Translations under genes and position numbers: made by a program
NCBI RefSeq assembly: GCF_036370855.1
Contig: NC_088101.1
Location: 39,354,544-39,418,543, forward strand
Reading direction: 5' to 3'
Length of the DNA: 64,000 nucleotides
DNA from: Dromaius novaehollandiae
Taxonomy: Eukaryota > Chordata > Aves > Casuariiformes > Dromaiidae
Notes under the pieces: model-generated
Seen by the model: only the letters and a program-made list of their open reading frames with translations
Database searches by the model: none
What the model was told of the DNA's origin: nothing
Shown here: one piece after another, positions 26,272 through 38,689 of the stretch
Numbering within the stretch: position 1 is the first letter of the stretch
Layout of the letters: each line of letters starts with the position of its first letter

Positions 26272-26286
26272 TTTTTTTTTTTTTTT
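26272..26286. repeat. T homopolymer (15)
   Basis: Fifteen consecutive T followed by AATTTG. Confidence 0.85.
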
Positions 26287-27022
26287 AATTTGAAAGAATG
26301 CTTAGCTTAGTGCAAAGGGTAAAACAAAGCTAAGAAAGCTTTCCTCAGATTTAGCCTTGCTGATTGTGGCATGGCCATAATACAGTAGTGCAAGTAGGTC
26401 ACTTTCTGGGCCAAGTGGTGTGAAGAATTCAAGCTAATAATGTGAAAAAGCTGTCACTGAGTCAATCACGGTGAAGCGGGAAGGGAGAGTTAATAACGGA
26501 GAAATACTTACAAGTGATTTATTTGTCTGAGAACTTTCTTTAAGAATATGAAACCTACTGGAATTGAGAAAATCTACTGAACTAATGGCTATCCACCAAA
26601 ACTAAATCTAGCATTTTCTGATTCCATTTACCTCTTATTACGATGCCTTTCTCTATGCTTTTCTCTAATATACCTAAATCCAATTGTCTTATGCAATGTA
26701 TTCTAGGCATTAAGTTGTGAAGTTAGAGGATACTTATAACTGGACATGCTGGGAGAAAAGGCAACGCTGCAACACTGTGTACAGCTAGAAATGGCACAGT
26801 GGGAATACGCCACCAGTGCAGTGCCTTGAAACCCAAGTACAACTGGGAATATTTCTGATATAAACAAAGCACTCTGCAGGTTGCTCTAATTTTTATTCAG
26901 CTGTTCACCACCCAGATGTGCAACTCTGGCAGCCAATAATAACCAAAAAGCTGGGCTGTTTTGCCATAAGATTCTTTGCTAAGTCTTAGGGGATATCACA
27001 ATTAATATCAAGTGGAAGAATT

Positions 27023-27068
27023 GTAATAAATAGTAAATAATAAATAGTAAATAAATAATAAATATAAA
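27023..27068. repeat. AATAAATAGT-type AT-rich tandem repeat
   Basis: Variants of AATAAATAGTAA and AATAAATAATAA in tandem, ending near 27068. Confidence 0.8.
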
Positions 27069-30000
27069 CAAACAGTAACTGTAATTATTTAGACAGTCAA
27101 AGAAAAAAACCCACAAACAATGGGATAGAGTACAATTGTTTCTAGATGTCTATCTGTTAGAAGAGATTAAGCTTTGGAATCATACTTTCAGTTTCACATA
27201 TACTTTGAGACAATTTATGTAGTCCGAGCTCAATCCTGCCCTCATGATGCTCCCTCTTTTATGCCAGGATAAGGATTTATGTGGTTGCAGGTGAACTGGA
27301 TCAGAAAACTGAACCATATTAATCATAAAAAAGGAGGTTAGTTTTAGCATGGATCAGGGAACTGATCTGGTTTATTAAACAGGTGAATAAATTTGCTTTG
27401 ATTGTACCAGCGAAGCTGGAAGTGTAGGGAGGGACGGAGTGGGTGGAAGAAGGCAAATTGCTTCTTCTGATAGCAGTGCTGACCTGTGCCATCTTACTGC
27501 ATATGAGAAATTACAGACTATGAGTGGACTGATTTTTGAAGCAGACTGAATTAACTTATTCCCAAAATTAGTGTCAGGCCCTTACAATGTATCATAGATA
27601 ACCAAATCTGCTTTTAAGGAGGAAAAATAATTTTGTTAAAGGTGCAGTGAACCTGTTTTGACTCATAAATTACTGATTTTAAATGGTCAAAGGTGAGTCT
27701 TTGTAGCTAAACTCTATTATGTAACTTCTTTAACAAACTTTCTTTGATTGAAAGAGTTGTCTTGAAACAGGTAAATCAGCAAATATCAACTAAGTTAGAT
27801 TATGAAATCTTTTAAACTGTTTCCATTCATCAAAGGACAGACATTTCAGAATGCATTCTCTCTTTTCCTTAGCAATCTTTAGGTTTCTTGTATTCATCCA
27901 AGTCACAAATATATTGCTTAAGCACTGAAAGCTAACATATTAGTTCCCAATTAGGATCAACATTTTTATTAGTAACCAGTCCAGCCACGTGTCTGGATTC
28001 TATCCATGCAAGTAGAACATTTCTCTTTCGCATAGGAATGACTTCAGAACGGCATTACATTGCAAATTGTGCATTGAAGCAAACTGTCTGCAAAACTGTA
28101 TCTCAAAAGAACTTGGGGACATCTTCGAGCATTAAGGGATAAACATGGTTTATACCATTCAGAGGAAATATGATTTAGATACAAGTAACAAATGTTCTTC
28201 ATAAGTATTTAAAATACACTGTTTTTCTTTCTTAGTATGAAGGGTTTAGCGTATGTATAGAGGAAATTCTTTAAGCTCCCTTCTGAAGATTTAAAGCTGA
28301 TCTTTTTTCTTATTGCTCGCAGAAGGCGTGGAAGAAAGCCTGCTACATGACATATATCATGACTCTGATAACACATTCCTGCATCCTCTTTGTTCTTAAA
28401 CACAACATCTTCATTCTCTACCTCTTTCCCTGGAAGTCAGATCTCTTACTAAGAAGCAAATGAATTATAGGTTTGTTTTACTAAGATCATATCTAGAGCA
28501 TATTTAGATCATATCTAAGAAGTGAGGGCACTTAATCTACAGCAAGCATTCTGGTTTGTTGATAGTGACTTGTTTTTTAAATGAAATTATTTCTATCTAT
28601 TGGTAGTGCACCTGCAACTTGGAGTTAGAGAGTGTAATTAAATATTTTGCACAAAGCACACTTCTTAATGACCAAATCCTTACACGTTAAAAATACACAG
28701 AGTGAAAAAAATGCCATAGAAACTTACAGGAAAAGAGCTCTTGTAAAAGCTTTCTGTGTTACTTATGTAAATGTAAACACACTTGACCATTTTTATGTGC
28801 GAGAGTATAATCTTTTTTGATGCTGCAGGCATGCCCTTGGGTCACAGAAAGCAGAAACTGCCAGGAATTTCTTCAATAAGCCTCACTATTGCATGGAGTA
28901 AAACTGGTGACCAAAACCAGAGCATATATATTGTTATATTCTCTAACTGCCATAAATAAAAAATTGTTTGTAATTATTGCGTAAACTTCAGTTAAGACAC
29001 TGCACACTTGTACTGAGGAAACAACATTCAAGACTGGCAAATGCTTTTTGCTGAAAACTCATGTTAACTTTTTACTTGCAACTATCCTGTCAGTCAATTG
29101 TGTTTGTGTTCAAATGCTGTGCCTCTTACTGTTACGTCTTGGAGAAGTATTTCTTAGTAGTTAAGAACATCTTCAAAATAAAGAGGGCCACTAGGAGGAT
29201 TAGTGGGAGCTTGTGATAATCCATCGCTGTATTTCCATCTCCTCTAACTCTGTGTGATAGAACAGCTTATCTAATGATTAAGAGATAGGGATGTAAAGGG
29301 ACAGCTATCTCTGATTCAACCTCATTATCACAGGAAAAATAATTATGGAGTGTTTTTAAAATGCTTAGAGCAGAAATAGAAAGAACTGAAATAGATGGTA
29401 TCAGCATCCATAGCAGACGCTGTGTCAGAAGCTCACTACTTAATGATCTGCTTACGACGGGACGGTTCACACAAAGGGCGCCTTTTATCTGTGTGCTGGC
29501 TGACGGCTCCTCTCTTTCTGAGACTGAACAATCTAACCAGAAATATCCTCTTAATTTCTGCTAAAGTCCTCTAAATAACTTTACCAAATTCCCGTGCTAA
29601 CTTTACTGAGGTCCAGCTAGTAGGGTGCCTCACGCTGGCTTCCACTCTGGCAACCTGGGCAGACACTGAATGTCACCGATATATCCAGGCTCTGTGGCAG
29701 TATAGTGAAATTGCTTCCTGAAAAAATGGTAAGAAATACGGGATCTTACGCAAAAATGCCCAGAGGTCTGAGCAACATTCACTCGTGATTTGGCCTGTGA
29801 GAGGGACGACATGTTAGTAGGTCCACTGAGCACCTCTACCACAGCATTTGCATTTCAAGAATGATGCTGTGCAAATATCCCATCTTGCTACTCTGAAAGT
29901 AATTAAAAAATAGCAGAAGACTGAGGAACTACAGTCTCTGGAAATGGCTTCTCTCTTTCTTTTTCTCTCCTCAAGATTAGCTTTAGCTCTTCCAGCCCCT

Positions 30001-30699
30001 CCAAGTGGAGGAACCTGATTCAAGGACATCAGCTCTCTCATTTCTGATACGCTGACTGGATTTTTGGCTGATGGTTTTGTCCCGGGTTGGGAAATCTTAA
30101 TGCTGGTGTTTCTAGTTTTGAATCAGTTTGTGAGGCTCTAATAAGTTAGTAATCTTGGTAAATCACTCCTTAGTTACACCGAGCGCTTGGAGAGAACACT
30201 TCCTCAGCTCACAGGGCACGCGCTATGTTTGGTGAATTATATTTCTATTTAAATGAGCTGCTGCTCTAATAGACTAGCTTCTCTTTCTGTTTTGAGTCAT
30301 TAGCGAAATCACAATCAGCACCCTGGCAACATAATTAATTTATCTGAAGCCTTTAAAAAAAATAATAGGAAAACACAATATCACAGCAAATCACGCTTAA
30401 CTACTCACCAGAGCAGTCTATCCCCGTTATAGAGTAAGGTCTGTAAAGTAAGAGCTATGTAGTTTATATCATTAGAGAATTATCTCTAATTCTGGCCTAA
30501 AAGTCACGGGGCAGAATTACAGCGGCCGTGGGCAGTGCTGCCGGTCGGGGGGGCGGCGTGCTGCAAAGAGCACTAAAAAGAAAGGGGTGTGGGGGGGGGG
30601 CTGGACAAGGCCGCGCCGTGGCTCCCCTCACCACAGGCAGCGCGGGGCGGCCGGCAGGGGGCGCCGCGGGGGCGGCGGCGGCGGGCGGGTCTCACCTCG

Positions 30700-30969
30700 G
30701 CAGGTCGCGGCTCCGCCCCGCCGTGGCGGCTCCGAGTCGCGGGCGCGGCCCCCCGCGCCCTGTGTTGCGCGAACTTGGCCGTCGCCGACAAGTTGCGGCC
30801 GGCCCCGACGGGAGGGAGCCCCGCGGAGCGCCCCCGTCCGCGGGATTAGCGCCGGCCCCGGCTGCCCCGGAGCCGCCCGGGCTCACCTGGGCGGCCGCCT
30901 ACCCCCCCTCCTTCCCCCCCGCCTCGCCCCGCCGGGAGGAAACTCCGCCGCGGCGGACGGGTGGCGCAG
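30700..30969 (+). other. Probable non-coding first exon of the plus-strand gene (5' end uncertain)
   Basis: Only the 3' edge is supported: GGGTGGCGCAG|GTAGGCGG, with GT at 30970-30971, is a good donor, and the next acceptor is at 31410-31411. The transcription start cannot be placed from sequence; the left boundary given is nominal. No ATG-initiated frame here needs to be coding, because the first supportable protein start is at 41554. Confidence 0.45.
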
Positions 30970-31411
30970 GTAGGCGGTTGGGGGCGGCGGTTGGCGCCGC
31001 TCCGGGACGTGCCCGCGGCGGGCGGGCGCCGGAGCCGCTTGGGGCGGCTTTAACGGCGGCTCTGCTGTTCGCCCGGTGCCGCCGTGGCCGTGGCCGGGCC
31101 GGGTGCCGCCGCGGCCCGGCGCTGGGCGGCTGCCGCCTGGTAATGGCGGCGGGCCGGGGGGAGGATGTAGGTCAGGGGATAAATCGCCGGTAAATCCCCT
31201 TAGCTCGCGGCGGGGGCGGGCGGCGCCGGCGGCCCCGCTGCTCCGCGCGGACTCGTGTGGCAGGATGACCGAGAAGAGCCGCTCTTCACCAGCGGGTCAC
31301 CTGGCGCCAGGGTGTTTTTTTTTGTCAGCTGCGTGACATTACGTTTGAGTTCTGACTCCTGTTTTAACAGCCTGGTAATGTCAACTTTTTCTCTTTTTTT
31401 CCTCCCTTAAG

Positions 31412-31514
31412 GAAATTCATGACGCCGCTCACCACACCTCCGAAGGCGCTGTCACGTCTGCGTCGCCCTGCGGTGCCAGCCTGAGGTAGAGGCCTCGGCA
31501 GCTCCGGGCCCCAG
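31412..31514 (+). other. 5' UTR exon of the plus-strand gene
   Basis: A strong pyrimidine tract runs into an acceptor (TTTTTTTCCTCCCTTAAG|GAAATTC, AG at 31410-31411). The exon ends at a near-perfect donor (GGGCCCCAG|GTAAGCGG, GT at 31515). Length is 103 nt. A weaker alternative donor (CTGAG|GTAGAG) sits after 31485. It contains a 21-codon upstream ORF (31419-31484), so I read it as leader rather than coding. It would join the start-codon exon at 41542 across an intron of about 10 kb. Confidence 0.6.
31419..31484 (+). CDS. Upstream ORF (21 codons) in the 5' leader
   Basis: ATG at 31419 opens MTPLTTPPKALSRLRRPAVP plus one residue and ends at TGA 31482-31484. If this exon is spliced directly to 41542, 42 nt (14 sense codons) separate this stop from the main ATG, and the stop is in the same frame. 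That makes it both a potential translational brake and evidence that the main protein cannot start further upstream in this transcript form. Confidence 0.45.
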   Translation: MTPLTTPPKALSRLRRPAVPA

Positions 31515-33224
31515 GTAAGCGGAGGAGCGGGCCGCCCTGCTGAGGCGGTTTCCCTGCTCCTCTTATCTCGGAGGCAGCGAGGACGCACCGGCGGCGTGGC
31601 GTTCGCTTGTGTAAGCGTGTGCTGTCACCTCGGGTCATCGATACTAACTAGGCGTGATTTTGAGTTGCTCCATGCGGACAGAGCTGTGGGTGCAGACAGA
31701 CACGTCGCCTCCGAGGATGTTGGGCGAAGGACCGACCTGCCGGTGTAAGAGAGTTTGCCAGATTGGGACATGTGGTTTCTGTACGTTAGAAAGGCCAAGG
31801 CACATTTGGTAGCGTTTGCAGATGTCACTCTGATTTCCTCCCCACCCTCTCCATGCGGTTAGTTTTAAAGTTTGTATTAATATAGCTCAGTCATTGATAA
31901 GAAAAACATAAATGCCCCAGAAGAAATGTGTTAGTTTAACAAAGCATCATGCTTCTTCTGGTTGAGGAGATAAAGACTTCAGGATCTGCCCATGTCCTCT
32001 CTATCTAGATGTTTTCTGTTATCAGTGTGAATCTGATGCTGCACAAGAGTTTGTAGTTGCATTATTCATCCGTACAACACTGTTTTCATTCATCTTTGTA
32101 GCCATAAGAAGGATTTGGGGCCTCACCTCCTTAGTGGCTAAGCATGATGCTTTCATCTCACTTTTATTTTCAGGGAGAAGAGGGAGTGGTAATAAACTGT
32201 CCATGCTAAGGGATCTCCCACACAGCAGTATAAGAATACTGTTAGGTGATGCAGTACAGACCTGTGTTCCTGGCCTGACCTCTTTTTGTATTGTAATTTG
32301 TGGAAGTAAACCTTTAAGGAAAATGGCAATTGGAAGGTGATATAATACCTGAAGGACTGAAATCAGATTAGGGTTTTCATATTATTCATGTTGCCTTACT
32401 TTTGCTGGGCTGTGTATAAAGAGTTGCCTGATTTGAAACTAATTTAGGAATTAGGACCTAATGCTGCATTTTTTTTTGTCCCTCACTGGCTCTGTTTTAA
32501 TAAAGGTCAAAGGGAGAAACAGAAAACCTTACAATCCTTTCTGTAAATTACAAATGGTTTCAAAGGGCAAGACTGTACCACTGATATATTGGTATGAGGA
32601 TGGTGGTTGCAGTTTTGAAGCTGATGAAACATCCAAACGCCTTTTTCTGTCATCCTTCTGAATCAAGATAAATGTTTTCCATCAATTTCTACTAACAGCT
32701 ATTTTTATCTATTCATTGAGTGGTGAAGATTGACGATATGTGCTTAGAAAAATAAGTGAATTCTGTTTAAATGATGAAAACTGTAATGCCAAAGCCCACA
32801 GATGAAGCATAACTTCATTTACATTCTTAATTTGTTCTTCGTTGTTGTTTTTTTTAACTTTACTGCATCCATTTTGTGTCTAAACTGTATGCTGATACCA
32901 GTAAAAAGCAGATTATGCCCTGTGATTTTTATTCCAAAAACTTTATAGAATCCAAAACTACGAGAAGTAAAACTGGAGAAACTGCTGCTGACGTGGTTTT
33001 ATTTGATCCTGACATGAAACTGAGTTTTAGAAATCTATATGTGCATATTCTTTTCAAAAGATTATGCATTGAAGCCTTTTAAGCTTAAGTCTTCAGATTT
33101 ATAGACTTTTGGCAGCATCTGAAGCTTCAGTTTCTCTGTTGAACTGCTTTCATTGAAGGGTTATTGAGAATATTTTGATATACATCAAGTTCTAAGGTGC
33201 GTGTTTTTTTGTGTGTGGAATTTC

Positions 33225-33239
33225 TTTTTTTTTTTTTTT
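33225..33239. repeat. T homopolymer (15)
   Basis: Fifteen T followed by AAGGGTTT. Confidence 0.85.
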
Positions 33240-33661
33240 AAGGGTTTATTCACAAATGCTGCTCTTCCAACCTTGTGTATCTTTCTTTATTAGTAAACAA
33301 ATACTCCTTTGTGATGCTGGCAGAAGGTTTCATTGCAGGAACTTTTCAGATTTTAATTAGATTTATGGAAGTATGGTTTGGTTCTTAAATGCTTGAGTTG
33401 CTTACTCAAGTTTTTAAAATTCAGGTTAGTGCATCCTAGAATAATTTTATTGTGACTCGTACTTTCTCTCAAACGTTTGAGAGAGGTGCACGTTCTCTGT
33501 GTTCTGACATGTCTAGAGCAGTTGGTATTTGTTTCAGTGTTGTTTGTTATCTGTTGCTGAGGACAGGGGTCTTCTGACCTTTTGTTCCAGCCATCCTTTT
33601 TGTCACAATTTTATAACTATATTTCACTTTTACAGACACTTAATCTCTAAGGTGCGCTCTT

Positions 33662-33678
33662 CCCCCCCCCCCCCCCCC
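33662..33678. repeat. C homopolymer (17)
   Basis: Seventeen C in a row on the plus strand within the intron. Confidence 0.9.
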
Positions 33679-35757
33679 ACCATTCCTTGTATTCAGACAT
33701 GCTGACTTGGCATCATTAGCTTACTTGTGATCTCAGCCTCACCAGATAATCATTTAGCGTAAGACTGTCTGACCTACAACTAGGATTAAATCCTATTCCC
33801 CATCCACCTCTGAGGAACCCCCCAGGAAAGAGGGCATCAAGGAAGGCTGTTGACAAATGCTGCTTTCATGTACTGCGTTCTGCTCCCGGTAGCTCCTCCG
33901 TTTTTGCAAGTATTTCAGGTAACGTATCACATGACAGTGGATGCTTGTATTTTAGGTATATAATAGAAGCACTTCTAATGCTCTGGTATTAGAGGAGTTG
34001 AAATAGGCAACCTTGGAGTGCTTCCAAAAGATACTGCAAAGGCCAGCCCTGGTCAGAAGCTGGGGCACTATCAATCTGGAAACTCTGAATTTCTCTCAGT
34101 CCTTCTTGCAGTATAGCACAGAGGCAAAATAAAGGCTTTTAAGTAGCGACTGGCATGGCTATTTTTTAATAATTGCTGCACCATTAAAAACTGAACTGTC
34201 CAATTCCAAGAAAGAGTGCCTTTTCCTGGTTTGACTCATCCTTTTCGAAAGTGGGAGTGCATTGTGCAGACAGGGACGGTCAGTTAGACTGTCTCAAGTC
34301 TGAAAACTGACTAGGCTAAACCAAAAGAACAGTTATTTTGAATACGTATGTGAATCCATACAGCAATAACTGGTTCTGGAATAATTAGTGTAATTTATAT
34401 TGGTACATTTTAAAGTGTCTGCTTATGGAGGTTTGGAGGTGTTGAGATTCACAGCTAAAGTTAGCGTTATAAAGACTGAAGAACTTCTGGGAAAGCACCT
34501 TGCCTTACTTTCTGCCTTACAGCATTGATCATGCAAGACTTCCTGTTTCTACATATAGGTATCTTTTAGTAAATGAGTCTCATTGATGGTACAATAAGAG
34601 TGCTTTCCTACTTTCCTATTTAAACTGTATGGCCAAAAAATTCATTTCAGAGGTGATCTAGAAGGACTTGTCCAGGTGATGCAATTCTGCATGGAATGAA
34701 AGCAGACCAGGTAAGGGAAGAGCTTGTGACAGGCAGTGGCAGAGGCCCAAGGTACACAAAGACAAGCAGGATCTAAGAACATGTTAGCTTTGGTATGTGG
34801 TGGGATTAGCTTTTATTTACAGAGAAAAGTTCAGAAACATGACACAAATATGACATCTGCATGCAGGAGACCTGAAGCAGTAGTTCCATACATACAAAGA
34901 ACACTTTTTTTTTTCTCCCTCCAAAATCAACTGCCACCTGAAAAGGAGGAATGAGATTCTGAGTTAGACTGTGTAAGGTGTACGTAAAGCTTTGAGTTGC
35001 TTTATTTTGTCTCTGAATGCGGCACGTTTTCGTGGTGTTTGCAGAATTTGTCCTAGAATTTATTCTCCTTCACACTATGGTGGCTCCCCGAAGTGGGTAA
35101 ATTATTGGGAAATCAATAACCTTCTCCCTTCCTGTCAAAGTAAAAAGTAATACTGAATTGCCTACCAGCACAGTGGTGGTATCTGTTAGACTATGATGGT
35201 TAATTCTGGGCTAATAATAATTAGCTTTGTAGAGGGCATATTACCTGCTTCTGTGTGTGGGTGGGAAATGTGTAGCTAGATTAGTACTAAAAATGTCAGG
35301 CAAATTCTTTTTATGTAACTTTTGCCACTTAACTGTGGATGCATAGTCAAATGTCATCTTCTCCTCTTGTACCTCTAATCAAGTCTCCAAACAGTCAGAT
35401 AGTCACAATTTTACATAGTTACAGTTGCATCCATTAGTATAACTTGTCCAGTTTGTTTAAAAAAAAAACCAAAAAAGCCTGTGTTGCAATAAAAACATAT
35501 GTGCTATGGTCTTTGCTGAAATAACTGCTGATAAAAGGCAATTGCTCCCCTTACTCTCCACACTGTAGTTCACATTTAACAAGTTGCCAGTATACTGTGT
35601 TGGTTGAGGATAAGATTTATTTTTGTGAAAAACTTCGTTAGAAGTAGCCCTAATGTAGTCACTATTCTAGTAGTAGTTTAATTTGCTTGGGGAACAGAAA
35701 AAATGATGCCAGCAAAAGAGCTCATAGCTAGAAGGATTTCCTAATTATACCTTTAAA

Positions 35758-35776
35758 CCCCCCCCCCCCCCCCCCC
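35758..35776. repeat. C homopolymer (19)
   Basis: Nineteen C in a row, followed by AGCTTTT. The CCCCAG ending mimics an acceptor, but there is no exon behind it. Confidence 0.9.
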
Positions 35777-36784
35777 AGCTTTTTAGCTATTAACCAAACC
35801 TGTAGTAAAACCTCAGGTACCACTGAGAACAAACAGGAGGGAAACCATATGTCTGAGAATATTGTACTTTTGAGTTAATTTTGTTAGCAACAGTTAATAT
35901 ACTTGTAATAACTAAACATTTTTCAGATGTTTGTTCTTGGACACCTAAGTTGTGTCCTTAAAGAACAAACAAACACTGTAATGCAGCCAGACACCCAAAG
36001 AAGTGTGGGGTTTTAAACTGAATTGTGTTAACTCAGTTTGATGTGGCTAAAAAGGCACATTTAGAGGCAGGCTGTTGCCCTAGGGTAATACAACAAGCTT
36101 GAGAGGCAGAGAAAATTTGGCTTGCTGTTCCACTGCTGTACTAGCATCGCATTAGGAATAGTGGAGGTTTGTTTTTAGAAGTATATGTATCTTGGACATG
36201 CAAGGGGAGAAGCGTCTCTGAGTAAGAAGGTATTGCTTTTATAATAACATGCTAAGGTTGAAACATTTGTGCGTCAGTATCTTGTTACACTGGACCAGTG
36301 TGCTGTACTAAACATAGCTGTGTTGTTTCCTGTTTGCACGTTTTTATTGCTCTGTCTGTGCCATAAATACATGTTTTAGTACATGGTGTGATAAATTCAT
36401 ATTGTGTTCCTGTAAGAAAACCCATTGATGACAGAAGTTTATCTATGAGAAACCAGCATTATTGTCAGTGCTAGGCTTTGCAGGAAGGGGTGAACACAGG
36501 CTCTCAACCACAAGGGATGTGGATTCACGACGGAGATGATGGCTCTCTTCCTCTGGGCATGTGACCTGGAATACGTGCTGGGTTTCCTCTCATGCTTGCC
36601 TGGGTGAGGTACAGCTATGACAAAGACTAGGCAGCCAACTATTTTTCTGTGAAGCGTCAGCTTCTTCAGAGAAGGGTGTGCTGCTCCTTGTTTTGCTCCT
36701 ACGTTGTTATTTAACCACCCAGATATCCTTGGCATGGATTGGGGGAATCGGCCTTGCTGGGGCTTGTGATTCTCAGGTTGGAAA

Positions 36785-36798
36785 GGGGGGGGGGGGGG
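36785..36798. repeat. G homopolymer (14)
   Basis: Fourteen G in a row on the plus strand, the only long G run among the C runs of this intron. Confidence 0.9.
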
Positions 36799-37437
36799 TG
36801 TTCAGCTGATTTTCTGGTCTTCTCCTGTGTGTGTGCGTTAGCATTTGTCCTTGAATGCAGGGATGCATAGGACATGCAGTTTGCAATTACTTTTGACGCT
36901 GCTAGGTGTAACAGGATAATTTCCTTTTTGAATTCCTCACTGGCATTAAGATTAATTATGCTTGCCTGCTTGGAGTGGTTTTGTGTAAACCATTAGAAAC
37001 TTCTTCATCAGCTCCTTCAAACTTTTTAATACATTGAGGAACATACAAAGTGAAAATACTATGTTTTCTTAAAAGTCAAAAAACAGAAAATAAACATGGA
37101 GGGCACAAACTGATTTTTCCCCTTCTCCCTCCAGATAACTTTTGTTCTTAATGCTTTGGTCCCAGCAATGGGAACATTGGGAGATATTAGTGTGAACTGG
37201 GTGCCAGATACCACAGGAATTTTATGGATGTCAGTGGTTAAATCTGCCCTCGGCAGTATTTAGCTGGCATGATTTTTACAGTGGTGATTGTTGCCAGCAA
37301 CAGCCCTGTGCTTAAGGGGTCCCTGATACAGCAGAACACACAGTAGTATTGAGCTGGTTTTGCAGTCGTCTTAGGCTAGATAGAGCTAGGTTTGTCTAGC
37401 TTGGATGCTGGTGGTGGCCTTGGACTTAGAAAACTTC

Positions 37438-37454
37438 TATATATATATATATAT
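37438..37454. repeat. (TA)n microsatellite
   Basis: Eight and a half TA units followed by TTTTAAAA. Confidence 0.9.
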
Positions 37455-38689
37455 TTTAAAAAGTTTATTTAAATATATGAAGAGAAATAACTAAGTTCAG
37501 CAAAAGTGCATTTATGATGCGTATTACTTGTAAGTTATGTATTTTGTTAGTGTTGTTTTTTAGCGATTTATTTGACAAAATGTATTAACCAGAAATGTCT
37601 GTAAGTCCATTTGGGAAGATTTTAATATCACATTTTCTGTGATATTCAAGTGGTAAATCATCACATTTACCAACCCATATTAGGGACACAGGGGCAAAGG
37701 TCAAAGATAGAGGTAATACCCTTTATTAGATCAACTGCTCTAGTTAAAGAAGTAGAGAAGCTTTTAAGCGTACAGTCCTTTGTTTCTGATGACATTCCAG
37801 TCAGCTCAATAAAACGACTGAATTATTTGACTTTCAGTGTATAAAGAAGCTATCTGAGCTCTTTTCTGAGCATTAATGTTTCTTCTATCCTTTGCCTATA
37901 AGGAAGAAAATTATTAGCAGAATTCGTGGCTTGTATTTGCATGAACATTTCCCATTAGCCTTCAGTGAAATTCAACAGCATTTGAATTACTTTGTGTGCA
38001 GATACATTTTTAAAAGTTAAATGAGTTAAAGATGAATAAAGTGTTGTCTGATTCCTCCCCTTGACTATTTAAAATTCAGACGTGATAGTAATGCCTCAGA
38101 TTTTGTGGATGTTGTATTAGTTTAGGAAGTGCTAAACTATGCAAGGCTTAAATCTAGCACTTGCTGTGCGCTTCATCATTGCCGTAACAGGTGCACGTGC
38201 AGCGCATCAATAGGTGGAAAGTTACTGGGTTTTTTTGAGGTAGCAGCAAGCATGGGGGATAAAACTTTGCTGTATTGGCAGGAGGACAGATTTCATTACT
38301 AGCAGTAACGTTTTACCGAATTTTGGCAAACACTTAAGGTAGCAAAAGATTAGGTTTAAAGGAGATATCAACTCCATCGCAGCATTTCAGGAGCGCTCAG
38401 CATTGAGGTCAGTGACAGAAGGCTCACTGACAGAAGATAACGTGGTCTAATTAGTTATCGTGCCAAGATATGCTTAAATATTCAGAGATAAAAACATTAT
38501 TTTTGAGACTTCTTTAAGAACAGGAATATTTGAGTCTATGGAATAAGGGAGTTGAAAAAGCAGTTGATGGCAAAACAAAGAAACTTTGCTGTTATAAACA
38601 GTTCTGCTAATCAGTTGTGAGTGAAAAAGAAAACACAGATACTATTTTGGTAGAGGTTGCTGAAGGCTGCCAAGGCAGGAAGATTTGCT

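Larger units (their letters stand above)
20424..30509. other. Intergenic DNA upstream of the second CpG island
   Basis: About 10 kb without supportable exons. It contains simple repeats (21219-21282, 26272-26286, 27023-27068), an old repeat relic (21045-21130) and three patches that look like conserved regulatory sequence (24240-24375, 29360-29540, 30180-30345). Open frames over 60 codons here have no splice support. Confidence 0.55.
30510..31620. promoter_or_regulatory. CpG island, promoter of the plus-strand gene
   Basis: Composition jumps to GC- and CpG-rich at about 30515 and falls away again after about 31620. There are many GGGCGG boxes and no TATA box. Plus-strand donors occur at 30970 (GGCGCAG|GTAGGC) and 31515 (CCCCAG|GTAAGC). 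Minus-strand donors occur at 30886 (GCCCAG|GTGAGC) and 30695 (GCCGAG|GTGAGA), so the promoter may also fire divergently. The supported downstream exons are all on the plus strand. Confidence 0.9.
31515..38689 (+). other. Intron sequence of the plus-strand gene
   Basis: AT-rich DNA with T-rich plus strand and several C, G and TA tracts listed separately. A possible small non-coding exon at about 34651-34711 (TTCATTTCAG|AGG ... GACCAG|GTAAGG) has acceptable splice ends but stops in all plausible phases, so it is not called. No other exon is supported. Confidence 0.5.

Noticed and set aside
30528-31193. 221-codon plus-strand frame in the second CpG island.
   Set aside because: Same compositional artefact. 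It runs straight through the donor at 30970, and the product is low-complexity Arg, Gly, Ala and Pro.
34651-34711. Possible small exon between TTCATTTCAG and GACCAG|GTAAGG.
   Set aside because: Splice ends are acceptable, but stops occur in every useful phase and nothing else supports it. It could at best be an alternative leader exon.
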